Part shown: positions 20,795-29,743 of the stretch, piece after piece
How the letters are laid out: every line of letters starts with the position of its first letter
Position numbering within the stretch: position 1 is the first letter of the stretch
Assembly: GCF_030643905.1 (NCBI RefSeq)
Contig: NZ_CP121446.1
Location: 2,542,001 to 2,606,000 of the forward strand
From: Flavobacterium sp. IMCC34852
GTDB taxonomy: Bacteria > Bacteroidota > Bacteroidia > Flavobacteriales > Flavobacteriaceae
Reading direction: 5' to 3'
DNA length: 64,000 nt
Program-made: the position numbers and the translations under genes
The notes under the pieces: model-generated
Databases searched by the model: none
Told to the model about the DNA's origin: nothing
The model's input: only the letters and a program-made list of their open reading frames with translations

Positions 20795-20872
20795 AAGCAA
20801 TGTTATCGGGTCAAGAGAAGAAAATATTCACCAAAAGCCCCTTTTTGGTCCTAACCGATAACCGCAATGCTT
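20795..20872 (+). ncRNA. Candidate structured RNA upstream of terminator
   Basis: Three nested pairings are visible: AAGCA (20795-20799) with TGCTT (20868-20872), GTTATCGG (20802-20809) with CCGATAAC (20855-20862), and ACCAAAA (20830-20836) with TTTTGGT (20843-20849). A terminator hairpin follows 17 bp later. This could be a small RNA or a structured 3' UTR of the MORN gene. I do not recognise the family. Confidence 0.35.
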
Positions 20873-20888
20873 TGACATAAAAAAGGTA

Positions 20889-20920
20889 AACCGTCATGAG
20901 GGATCATGGCGGTTTTTTTA
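20889..20920 (+). terminator. Rho-independent terminator
   Basis: ACCGTCATGA pairs with TCATGGCGGT around a short GGGA loop, followed by TTTTTTT. It ends transcription from the MORN gene or the structured element before it. Confidence 0.85.
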
Positions 20921-21337
20921 TGTTATGCTTCATTCTTGAGTAGCTATAGCTTTGAAATTTCTGTTAGTTCTATAAAACCATTAACATTTGTTCTACAAAA
21001 TATTGTCATTTTAACGGCGATAAAATGCAGTTTATCGGATTTGTTTTGTTTAACCACCAAAGTAGTGTTAAATTTATTTTCAGAATTAAACAACTGCTTT
21101 AATTCTATTTCATTCTGTCAACGGAAATCAATTTCCTCCAATAAATTGATGCTTGATTTCGTTTCAACCTACATTTTTTTCGCGTGCCTACTAATGGTTG
21201 TTTGAACACTGCTAGTGTTTGAATTATTCCTCATGTCGTGTTTCACTTTGTTTATTTAGTGAGGCTTAATTTCTATTATGCATTAGGGAAGAAACCGAAA
21301 ATCCCTTCAAAGAGTAGGTAAATTAAATTAACAAACT

Positions 21338-24300
21338 ATGGCAAAACTACACCCAAACATTTTTTTAATGACCCTATTTTGTTTATTCATGATAAACAAA
21401 TCAAATGCTCAAACTATCATTGAGCCCGGTCCGGAACATTATGCCTCAAAAGCTTCCTCATCGAAGAGCAGCACTACGCCAATTATTAAGGCAAACACCA
21501 ATAATCCCGAACAATTGAATAAAGCATTCAATTTGAGTAGCAGATCAAACACTAATGTAGCCCAATCTACTGCTGTTAACTGCTACATTCCACCAGATGC
21601 CACTTATACTAATTTCCCCGGAAATGATGATGGTTCAGTTGGAATTGCATTACCATTTCAATTTAGTTTATACGGAACAAACTATAATGTTGTCTTTATC
21701 AATAACAATGGAAATCTAACTTTTACAGCGCCCTCCGGTTCATTCGATCCGGTTGGGTTTCCAACTAATATACCAATGGTTGCCCCATTTTGGGCAGATG
21801 TTGATACTCGAGTAGGAAACACCGTAAAGTATAAAATAAGTCCAACCAGTTTAATCGTTACCTGGCCGGGAGTCGGTTATTATAATCAAAATATCAGCAA
21901 GCTGAATACCTTTCAGGTAGTAATAACCAATGGGAATGATCCTTTGATAGGATTAGGAAATAATGTTGCCTTTTATTATGGCGATATGCAATGGACTACA
22001 GGAGAAGCATCGTCAAATGGCGGTAGCGGAGGCTTTGGAGGAGTTCCTGCTACAGCCGGAATTAACAAAGGAGATGGTATTAACTTCATACAGATTGGTC
22101 GCTTTAATCAAAATAATACCACTTACGGCGGACCATTAAGCGGAACAAGCGGTATTAGTTATCTTGACTTTGGCTGTTATCCGTTAACTGCAGGTTCACT
22201 TACTAATTTACAACCGGCAGTCTCAGGAGTTCCGGCTAATAATACAATTAATATTGCTTGTGGAGAAACCGGCACTATCAACTTAACGGCCTTGCCTCCG
22301 GAAGTGGGTCAAAACGTTTCCGTGGTGGTTAATACCGGAGGATTGTGTAATACTACTCAAACTACGACAAGTGGAACTTCTTCCAATGCGACGGTCACTA
22401 TAGCCGGTGACGCTTGTAATGAAGGTACGCATAACATTAGTTTTGTTTTTACCGATAATTTCAACCCCTCAGCCAGTACCACGGTTAACATTACTGTTGT
22501 TATTGGCACAGCTCCGGTCATTGCTTGTCCGGCTAATATTACTGTTTCAAATGCAACAGGTCAATGTGGTGCCAATGTTTCTTTTGCCGCAACGGCAACC
22601 GGTAGTTTAGCACCAACATTAACATACTCTCCGGCCTCCGGAAGTTTCTTTCCTGTGGGTACAACAACAGTAACGGCAACAGCAACCAATGCTTGTGGAA
22701 CTGATACTTGCACCTTTACAGTTACCGTAAACGATACGGAATCTCCTGTAGTGACCTGTCCCGGTAATCAAACTTTACCCGTCGGATCCAATTGTTTGGT
22801 ATCTTTACCTGACTATGTTACAACTTCAGCCGTAAATCTCTCCGTTAGAGTCAACAGTGGCTCTGCCGCGACGAGTTGTGTGGATGGATTTTTAGGCGGT
22901 GCGCCCGAACCACATTGGAGAGTTAATGTTAATAATCAAGGTTGGGTAACCTATCCTTCCAGTGGAATTTGCTTTGCCAATACGCCAAATATTCAATATA
23001 ATCAATCTTATAATTGCAGTAATGACTATCCTGCCAGTGTAATAGTATGTTTTAGAGTGTTTGAGGATGATGGAGTGGCTTGCATTGTGAATGAAACTTG
23101 TTTAGTAGAGGTTTGCCAATCTTATCCTGCTCCGACGCCCGGAACAAGTGCTACTTATACCCTTTCAATTCCAAGTTCCGCACCCAGCTGGGGAACTGTT
23201 AGTTTTACTATAACTTCAACAGGAGCATTTACAAACTGTCCTGCCGCTACAGATAATTGCAGTGTTTCCGTCACGCAATCACCTCTTCCCGGTACACCTC
23301 TGGCGCCCGGTAATCACACCGTGACTTTAAATGCAACTGACCCATCCGGAAATACTGACTCTTGTACTTTTAACGTTCTTGTAATTGATACAACGGCTCC
23401 AATTATAAATTGCCCGCCGAATATTACCGGAGTTATGGCTACCAGTGTCAATGGAGCAGTTGTAAACTATCCGACACCTTTGGGATTTGACAATTGTAGT
23501 GGTGCAACAACCACAAGAATTGCCGGTTTAGCCAGCGGTTCAACCTTCCCGATTGGAACAACAACAGTGACGCATCAAGTAACCAATGCAGCCGGTTTAA
23601 CAGCTCAATGTTCGTTTAACGTAACCGTTGTTGCTGTTCCTCCACAAATTACGTGTCCATCCAACATTACAGTAAATACTGCTGCGAATCAATGTGGTGC
23701 CAACGTAAGTTTTGCCGCTACAGAAACAATCGGTATTCCGGCTTCAACCATTACCTATTCTCCTGCTTCGGGAAGTCTTTTCCCGGTAGGTACAACAACC
23801 GTAACCGCCACTGCAACCAATACTGTGGGAAGTTCTACTTGTACGTTTACGGTGACCGTAAACGACACGCAACCACCAACCATAAATTGTCCGGCCAATA
23901 TTGTGACCACCAATACAACAGGTCAATGCGGTAAAATTGTCACTTTTGAAGCAACGGCTTCCGATAATTGTGGTACTGCTAACTTAAGTTATAGTCCGGC
24001 TTCCGGATCAACTTTTGCTGTTGGAACTACCACTGTTATTGCTACAGCCAATGACGGCAATGGCAATACGACAAGCTGTACTTTTACCGTAACAGTTAAT
24101 GATACGGAAGCACCAAGTATAACTTGTTCGGCACCTGTCACAATCAGCAACACCCCCGGACTTTGCTCGGGTACTGCTACACTAACAGCACCTGTTGTTA
24201 CAGATAATTGTGCTGTTGCTCCGCAAATGACCCTTAACGGAAGTTTTTCGTCCGGAAGTGACCAATGGAACCAATGTGGCAATAATGTAGAGGCCTATGG

Positions 24301-27300
24301 TACAGAAGCCGGATATGGTGGCTCAAACCCTTTTAATGCCGTAGCAGAAATTGATCATGAGCCGGTAACCCTTTGTCAAAACATCAGCGGTTTTGTGGTA
24401 GGTCAAACCTATCAGCTAACCTTCAGAGCATCCAGAAGATCAGGTGCGCCGCCAACAGTAGGTACCATAATCACGATTGATGGTGGGGCATTAAATACAA
24501 CTGTCAGCCGTTCTAATGGTTTATTCAGTTTGACTCCGGAAACCATCAGCTTTGTGGCCACACAAACCACACACCAATTAAAATTTGAACCATCAGCCGG
24601 TTGGGGTGGTACCGTTGGATTTATTATTGATGACATTTCCATCAATCGTCAATTCATCAGCAACAATGCTCCGCCAACCTTCCCGTTTGGAAATACTACT
24701 GTAACCTGGACAGCTACTGATGCTTCCGGTAATACGGTTTCTTGTAATCAAACGGTAACCGTTAATGATACCGAAGCACCAACAATTGCTTGTCCGGCCA
24801 ATATAACGGTGAATAATACAGCCAATCAATGTGGAGCCAATGTTAGTTTTACCGCTACTGCAAGTGATAATTGCGGAACAGCTACTATTACTTACAGTCC
24901 GGCATCGGGTTCCTTCTTTGCAGTGGGCACAACAACCGTTACGGCTACAGCAGATGACGGTCATGGCAATACAACGAGTTGTACTTTTACCGTTACGGTT
25001 AATGATACTCAGCCACCGGTAATTAATTGTCCTGCCAATATTAATGTTGATATGGATCCGGGGTCATGTGGTGCTGTAGTTACTTTTGCAGCCACAGCTT
25101 CAGACAATTGTGGTACGTCTAACATTACTTACAGTCCGGCCTCAGGTTCATTCTTTGCCTTAGGCACAACAACCGTTACGGCTACTGCAGATGACGGACA
25201 TGGCAATACAACCAGTTGTACTTTTACCGTAACAGTAGATTTGTTAGATCATGTCAACTTACAATGGCCGCCTAATGCTGCTATTTGTCCCGGTGGTACT
25301 TTTACGGCTTACGGACAAGTTTATGAGCCCAATGTAACCACTGTTAATGGCCAACAAGGCGCTAATATTGAAGTACATTTTGGTTACAATTCTTCTAATA
25401 CCAATCCTTCAACTTGGACCAATTGGTCACCGGCTTCTTTTAACCAATTTGGTGGTGGTCCAAATAATGATGAATACTTTTATAACTTTAGTTCCAACGT
25501 TCCCGGTACTTATTATTATACTTTCAGATACCGACAAAATGGTTGTACTTGGCAATATGGCGGATTCCAACAATGGGATGGCGGCACTTGGGATGGTACC
25601 AATTATGTAAGTGGTGTTTTGACCGTTCAATCTTTGGATTGGGCTAACTTACAATGGCCACCAAATGCAACCATTTGTCAAGGCTCGAGTATGACAGCTT
25701 ACGGACAAGTATATGAAAGCGGTGTTACTCCGGGTGCCGGTTTACAAGGCGCCGGTATAGAAGTACAATTTGGATACAGTTCAACCAATACCAATCCTTC
25801 AGGTTGGTCAAATTGGAGTACTGCCTCATTCAACCAATTTGGAGGAGGATATGCCAATGACGAATACTTTTATAATTTCACACCGCCAACCAGCGGAACC
25901 TATTACTATACTTTCCGTTACCGACTTAATGGTTGCTTATGGCAATATGGCGGTTATAGTAGTGGCGGCGGATTATTTTGGGATGGAACCAATTTTGTCA
26001 ACGGAACACTTAATGTGAGTCCGACAACCGTTGGTGGAGTCGTAAGTGGCGGAACCTCGATTTGTCCGGGTGAAACCAGTGCTTTACTAACCTTAAGTAA
26101 TTATACCGGTATGATATTAGGATGGGAAAGTTCTACCGCACCATTCCTAAGTTGGAATCCAATTGGAAATAACAACAACACTTATACTTCAGGACCTTTA
26201 GCTGAAACAACCAAATTCAGAGCTATTGTACAAAGTGGTGTTTGTCCATCTATGGCTTCAGCTGAAACGACTGTGGTTGTTTACCTGACTTATCCGTTCT
26301 ATGCGGATAATGATGACGATGGCTATGGTGCCGGACCATCAGTACTATTGTGTTCTGACGATGCTAACAATGCCCCGGAAGGCTACAGCGTTGACGGAAC
26401 CGATTGTGATGATACTTTGGCAGACCGACATGAAACCTTCCCGTTCTTTGTTGATGCGGATGGTGACGGTTATGGTGCCGAGGGTTCTACTGCGGTTCAA
26501 TTGTGTGCTGTAGATGGGGACACACCACCGGAATCTAACTATTCTGTAAATGATGATGATTGTAACGATTTGGTTTTTGAAATCAACCCAAGTGTTGCAG
26601 AGATTCCTTTTGACAATATTGACAACAACTGTAATGGTACTTTGTATGACGGTCATCCGCTAATAGTGGTAAATGTTCTTTCTCCTAGTTGTGGCGGTAT
26701 TAATCACGGTTTGAATAATACTATTAACTGTACAGAAATAGATTTAGGTGAAGGATTTGTCATTGGTTACCGCTTTAAAGTAACTAATTTGTCTACCGGA
26801 CAAGTGGATTATGTTGATACCGTTCAGCACCATTTCAAATTAACCGATACAGACATTTATGCTTACGGAACTTCCTACTCTATTCAAGTAGCCGCCATTG
26901 TTAATGGTGAAGTTCAAGGCTATAATGGCAATACTTGTACCCTAACCACAACTAACGTAGCCACAACGAAAGTGGTGAATTCTCAGTGTGGTTCAACACT
27001 ATTGTTTATGAATTCTACTATCAATGCCAATGCGGTGAATTCTGCGATTACCTATCGTTTTAGAGTGGCTCGTGCTGATGCACCTTCGACTTACTACTAT
27101 ACCGGTGAGCGCAATTTACCAAACTTTAATTTGACCATGTTGACTGCACCTGTAGGTTTCCTAACTTATGATACAGAATACAAAGTAGATGTTCAAATCA
27201 AAATTAAATTGGCTAATGTAATTGCTTGGTCACAGTATGGACAAGTTTGTTCCATCTTTACGCCTGCACCGCCAACCTCATCAGTCATTGCCTCACAATG

Positions 27301-27832
27301 TGAATTGGTAGCCAGTAGTTATACTCAAGTGATTAATGCAACTCCATTTGCCGGAGCAACGCTTTACCGATTCTTGTTGACGCATTATGATGAATTTGGC
27401 GATTTAGATTATGAGCAATACCAAGACAGTCCGACTCCAAACTTTACCCTAAGTATGTTTAGCGGATTGCTTCCTGATACCACTTATAATGTTGCGGTTT
27501 CTATGCTATTGTATGGCACTTTTGTCCCTTATGATAAAGAATGTACCGTAACCACTCCAATGGCAGCCAGAATAATTGAAACGACTCCTTTCAAAGCAAC
27601 TGTTTATCCGAATCCGTACACCAACAACTTTATGATTGATGTTACCACTGCTGACACAGCCTTAATTGAAATCAAAGTGTATGACATGGTAGGCCGATTG
27701 GTTGAACAGAAAACGGTAAAAGTAAGCGACTTAGAAAAAGCGCCTATCGGAGAAAGATATCCTTCGGGAGTATACAACGTTATTGTTTCACAAGGTGAAA
27801 ACATACAAACCGTTCGCGTAGTAAGACGATAA
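21338..27832 (+). CDS. Giant T9SS-secreted HYR-repeat adhesin-like protein with MopE-type motifs
   Basis: 2164 residues. After a signal peptide (ends NKSNAQ) comes a nidogen-like region (GIALPFQFSLYGTNYN ... GISYLDFG, about 75-290), then about eight HYR-like modules marked by xxCPxNIT starts and FTVTVND ends (about 380-1300). The sixth is interrupted by a carbohydrate-binding-like insert (NGSFSSGSDQW). Two ~125-residue units starting LQWPPNA follow, then two MopE-type DxDxDGYG/DCDD segments likely to bind calcium (about 1645-1765), three NSQC-type beta repeats, and a type A T9SS domain (VYPNPYTNNFMID). A cell-surface adhesive or matrix role is likely. Confidence 0.87.
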   Translation: MAKLHPNIFLMTLFCLFMINKSNAQTIIEPGPEHYASKASSSKSSTTPIIKANTNNPEQLNKAFNLSSRSNTNVAQSTAVNCYIPPDATYTNFPGNDDGSVGIALPFQFSLYGTNYNVVFINNNGNLTFTAPSGSFDPVGFPTNIPMVAPFWADVDTRVGNTVKYKISPTSLIVTWPGVGYYNQNISKLNTFQVVITNGNDPLIGLGNNVAFYYGDMQWTTGEASSNGGSGGFGGVPATAGINKGDGINFIQIGRFNQNNTTYGGPLSGTSGISYLDFGCYPLTAGSLTNLQPAVSGVPANNTINIACGETGTINLTALPPEVGQNVSVVVNTGGLCNTTQTTTSGTSSNATVTIAGDACNEGTHNISFVFTDNFNPSASTTVNITVVIGTAPVIACPANITVSNATGQCGANVSFAATATGSLAPTLTYSPASGSFFPVGTTTVTATATNACGTDTCTFTVTVNDTESPVVTCPGNQTLPVGSNCLVSLPDYVTTSAVNLSVRVNSGSAATSCVDGFLGGAPEPHWRVNVNNQGWVTYPSSGICFANTPNIQYNQSYNCSNDYPASVIVCFRVFEDDGVACIVNETCLVEVCQSYPAPTPGTSATYTLSIPSSAPSWGTVSFTITSTGAFTNCPAATDNCSVSVTQSPLPGTPLAPGNHTVTLNATDPSGNTDSCTFNVLVIDTTAPIINCPPNITGVMATSVNGAVVNYPTPLGFDNCSGATTTRIAGLASGSTFPIGTTTVTHQVTNAAGLTAQCSFNVTVVAVPPQITCPSNITVNTAANQCGANVSFAATETIGIPASTITYSPASGSLFPVGTTTVTATATNTVGSSTCTFTVTVNDTQPPTINCPANIVTTNTTGQCGKIVTFEATASDNCGTANLSYSPASGSTFAVGTTTVIATANDGNGNTTSCTFTVTVNDTEAPSITCSAPVTISNTPGLCSGTATLTAPVVTDNCAVAPQMTLNGSFSSGSDQWNQCGNNVEAYGTEAGYGGSNPFNAVAEIDHEPVTLCQNISGFVVGQTYQLTFRASRRSGAPPTVGTIITIDGGALNTTVSRSNGLFSLTPETISFVATQTTHQLKFEPSAGWGGTVGFIIDDISINRQFISNNAPPTFPFGNTTVTWTATDASGNTVSCNQTVTVNDTEAPTIACPANITVNNTANQCGANVSFTATASDNCGTATITYSPASGSFFAVGTTTVTATADDGHGNTTSCTFTVTVNDTQPPVINCPANINVDMDPGSCGAVVTFAATASDNCGTSNITYSPASGSFFALGTTTVTATADDGHGNTTSCTFTVTVDLLDHVNLQWPPNAAICPGGTFTAYGQVYEPNVTTVNGQQGANIEVHFGYNSSNTNPSTWTNWSPASFNQFGGGPNNDEYFYNFSSNVPGTYYYTFRYRQNGCTWQYGGFQQWDGGTWDGTNYVSGVLTVQSLDWANLQWPPNATICQGSSMTAYGQVYESGVTPGAGLQGAGIEVQFGYSSTNTNPSGWSNWSTASFNQFGGGYANDEYFYNFTPPTSGTYYYTFRYRLNGCLWQYGGYSSGGGLFWDGTNFVNGTLNVSPTTVGGVVSGGTSICPGETSALLTLSNYTGMILGWESSTAPFLSWNPIGNNNNTYTSGPLAETTKFRAIVQSGVCPSMASAETTVVVYLTYPFYADNDDDGYGAGPSVLLCSDDANNAPEGYSVDGTDCDDTLADRHETFPFFVDADGDGYGAEGSTAVQLCAVDGDTPPESNYSVNDDDCNDLVFEINPSVAEIPFDNIDNNCNGTLYDGHPLIVVNVLSPSCGGINHGLNNTINCTEIDLGEGFVIGYRFKVTNLSTGQVDYVDTVQHHFKLTDTDIYAYGTSYSIQVAAIVNGEVQGYNGNTCTLTTTNVATTKVVNSQCGSTLLFMNSTINANAVNSAITYRFRVARADAPSTYYYTGERNLPNFNLTMLTAPVGFLTYDTEYKVDVQIKIKLANVIAWSQYGQVCSIFTPAPPTSSVIASQCELVASSYTQVINATPFAGATLYRFLLTHYDEFGDLDYEQYQDSPTPNFTLSMFSGLLPDTTYNVAVSMLLYGTFVPYDKECTVTTPMAARIIETTPFKATVYPNPYTNNFMIDVTTADTALIEIKVYDMVGRLVEQKTVKVSDLEKAPIGERYPSGVYNVIVSQGENIQTVRVVRR
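24781..25240 (+). repeat. Near-identical tandem HYR modules within the giant gene
   Basis: Two adjacent modules of about 240 bp share long identical nucleotide stretches, for example ACTTACAGTCCGGC and GGCACAACAACCGTTACGGC, indicating recent duplication or gene conversion within the coding sequence. Confidence 0.75.
25255..26010 (+). repeat. Two tandem ~380-bp LQWPPNA modules within the giant gene
   Basis: Units starting at about 25255 and 25648 both encode LQWPPNA-x-IC, TAYGQVYE, a WSNWS-like centre, NQFGGG..NDEYFYNF and TYYYTFRYR-x-NGC-x-WQYGG. The aromatic-rich pattern resembles a small beta-sandwich carbohydrate-binding fold. Confidence 0.75.
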
Positions 27833-27856
27833 CACCATTTAACTAAAAACCGAGAA

Positions 27857-27885
27857 AAGGCATTCCGTTTGGAATGCCTTTTTTT
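27857..27885 (+). terminator. Rho-independent terminator after giant HYR gene
   Basis: AAGGCATTCC pairs with GGAATGCCTT around a GTTT loop, followed by a T-run. Confidence 0.9.
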
Positions 27886-28124
27886 ATCTCAAAAGAATTG
27901 AGTAAATGACTTGCCTTATGGCTTAATTGTTAGTTTTCACAATTTTGTTTAAATTAAATTTACATTCGTAACTTTAAATCGTGGCGTAATCCAAGCAACC
28001 TTTTTTGATTTTAAGCATCATTACAACATCAATCATCAAAAAAAAAATCATGAAATCGAAGATTATTACATCAGTTCGCCTTTCAGGCTCGAGTCACGAA
28101 TACCAAAAAAACAATTTTTCTAGC

Positions 28125-29672
28125 ATGAGTAAAAAGAATTACTTCCTTGCTATTGTTCTCCTATTTTCACCGGGATTAATTGCTCAAACTTTTGAATGGC
28201 TGCGTACTCCGAGTATTACTTTTAATATGAATCCGGGGATGATTAGTTACCCGACGGCTTCTGATACTTTAGGCAATACTTATATCTGCGGATTTAAAGA
28301 CAATGCTACCTCCTATACTGATATTTTTGGAAATCTTGCTTTGCATAAATATGATGCGAACGGTACTTTGGTTTCCACTACAAACATCAACGGGAATGTT
28401 CATGCTTATAAGCTAGCCACAGATAATGCCGGAAATCTTTATATGGCAGTTGGTTATTTGACCACAATCACTATCGGAAACTTTAATTTGACCACCAATT
28501 TACAGAGCGTGAATCCTTTGCTGTTAAAATTCAATGCTAATGGCGAATTGCTTTGGCATAAGGTGATTCCGGGAGATTTTACCCAACATTTCAATGCGAT
28601 TGCTATTGATAGCCAGCAAAACGTTTTTATCGGCTATGATGACTATCAAAATTCATTTATCGAAAAAATAGATGGCAATGGCAATACCCTTCAATTGATT
28701 ACGCAAAGCGAAGTAAAGCTTATTAGCGCCGTAAGTGTAGATAGCGAAGGTAATATTTATGCGGCAGGTTCCTGTGCCGAAATCAATGCTGTGTTCAACG
28801 GCACTGCAATGCCGGCACCATTTTTATACAACGTTTATGTAGTCAAATACAATGCGACAGGGCAAATGCAATGGATGCATTATGTGGAAGACATTACTTG
28901 CCCGGAACCCATGGTTTTGGCACGCACACCGGATGAAGTGTATTTTAGTTCGCACTTATTCGATGGCTTTTCTGTTGGTGGCATAACTACTGAAGGTCCG
29001 ACCAATAATACCGATTTCTTTTTGGCAAAATTTAATACAACCGGTTCAGTACAATGGGTTAGAGAAGTTCCGGGTACCGGTGGTGCCGAAATTGGGATGC
29101 GCAACTTTTTGGCACTAGACCCACAGGGAAATATTTACTTGACCGGTAAAACTCAAGGTGCAATTCAATGGAATGCCAATGTGAGTTCTCAAACCCAAAC
29201 CGGTTCTAACAGAGATGTATTAATTTTAAAATATTCTCCACAAGGCACAGTACTTTGGGCCAAAACGGCCGGTGGCAATTCGGAAGACCGGGCTGATGGT
29301 ATTAGTGTTTTGAGTGATGGCAGTGTTGTGGTTTCGGGTATGGCCAATAACGTTATTACTTTTGACACTTGGCAAGCCGGAACGGACAATTTTCAATACT
29401 ATCCCTTTTTGGCCAAATTAAACCAAACCACTTTACAACTTCCGGAAAATGACTCAACTTCATGGGTGGCTTATCCGAATCCGACTAAAGATTTTATAAC
29501 GCTCAAAACTAACGGCTATAGAGGAATGGCAACATTGTATTCTATTTTGGGACAAAAATTAAAAAGCTTTGAGATTACGGCCAATGAAACCCAACTCGAT
29601 TTGAGTGAAATAGCCCTCGGAACTTATTTTTTAAAATGCAATCAGCAAACCCTCAAAATAGTACGGGAATAA
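28125..29672 (+). CDS. T9SS-secreted beta-propeller (SBBP-like) protein
   Basis: 515 residues from the ATG at 28125, chosen because a proper signal peptide (MSKKNYFLAIVLLFSPGLIAQ) starts there; an upstream in-frame start at 28005 would add a 40-residue non-signal extension. Repeats of the form GNIYLTG / LLKFNANGELLWHKVI / ILKYSPQGTVLWAKT mark SBBP/NHL-type propeller blades. The C-terminus is a type A T9SS domain (AYPNPTKDFITLKTN ... LGTYFLKC). It is probably surface-attached or released; ligand unknown. Confidence 0.84.
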   Translation: MSKKNYFLAIVLLFSPGLIAQTFEWLRTPSITFNMNPGMISYPTASDTLGNTYICGFKDNATSYTDIFGNLALHKYDANGTLVSTTNINGNVHAYKLATDNAGNLYMAVGYLTTITIGNFNLTTNLQSVNPLLLKFNANGELLWHKVIPGDFTQHFNAIAIDSQQNVFIGYDDYQNSFIEKIDGNGNTLQLITQSEVKLISAVSVDSEGNIYAAGSCAEINAVFNGTAMPAPFLYNVYVVKYNATGQMQWMHYVEDITCPEPMVLARTPDEVYFSSHLFDGFSVGGITTEGPTNNTDFFLAKFNTTGSVQWVREVPGTGGAEIGMRNFLALDPQGNIYLTGKTQGAIQWNANVSSQTQTGSNRDVLILKYSPQGTVLWAKTAGGNSEDRADGISVLSDGSVVVSGMANNVITFDTWQAGTDNFQYYPFLAKLNQTTLQLPENDSTSWVAYPNPTKDFITLKTNGYRGMATLYSILGQKLKSFEITANETQLDLSEIALGTYFLKCNQQTLKIVRE

Positions 29673-29681
29673 TAGGTTCAC

Positions 29682-29695
29682 ATGACAATTGTCAT
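29682..29695 (+). promoter_or_regulatory. Fnr/Crp-type palindrome upstream of hemN
   Basis: ATGACAATTGTCAT is a perfect 14-bp palindrome. Its centre (29688.5) is 33 bp from the centre of the -7 box at 29718-29725, which corresponds to about -42, the class II activator position. Near-identical sites precede ccoS and ccoI. Confidence 0.75.
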
Positions 29696-29717
29696 TTTTA
29701 ATGGAAAAAACTAGCGC

Positions 29718-29725
29718 TACTTTTG
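29718..29725 (+). promoter_or_regulatory. hemN -7 element
   Basis: TACTTTTG matches TAnnTTTG, predicting a transcript start near 29732, 12 bp before the ATG. No clear TTTG -33 element is seen, as expected for an activator-dependent promoter. Confidence 0.6.
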
Positions 29726-29743
29726 TCCTTGTAAAGTAGTCAT

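Larger units (their letters stand above)
20665..21337. other. 673-bp intergenic region with structured element and terminator
   Basis: The left half contains a nested set of complementary segments (20795-20872) followed by a clear terminator. The remaining ~410 bp to the giant HYR gene is AT-rich and contains no convincing gene or clean TAnnTTTG promoter. Confidence 0.5.

Noticed and set aside
20906..21205. 99-residue hydrophobic open frame in the intergenic region
   Set aside because: It begins inside a clear terminator hairpin, lacks a ribosome-binding site and has no family resemblance; chance frame in AT-rich DNA.
23653..25630. Multiple open frames on both strands inside the giant HYR gene
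   Set aside because: They follow from threonine/alanine-rich repeat codons of the long frame and have no independent start signals.
28005..28124. Extended N-terminus of the beta-propeller T9SS protein
   Set aside because: The 40 extra residues precede a full signal peptide, so initiation at 28125 is far more likely.
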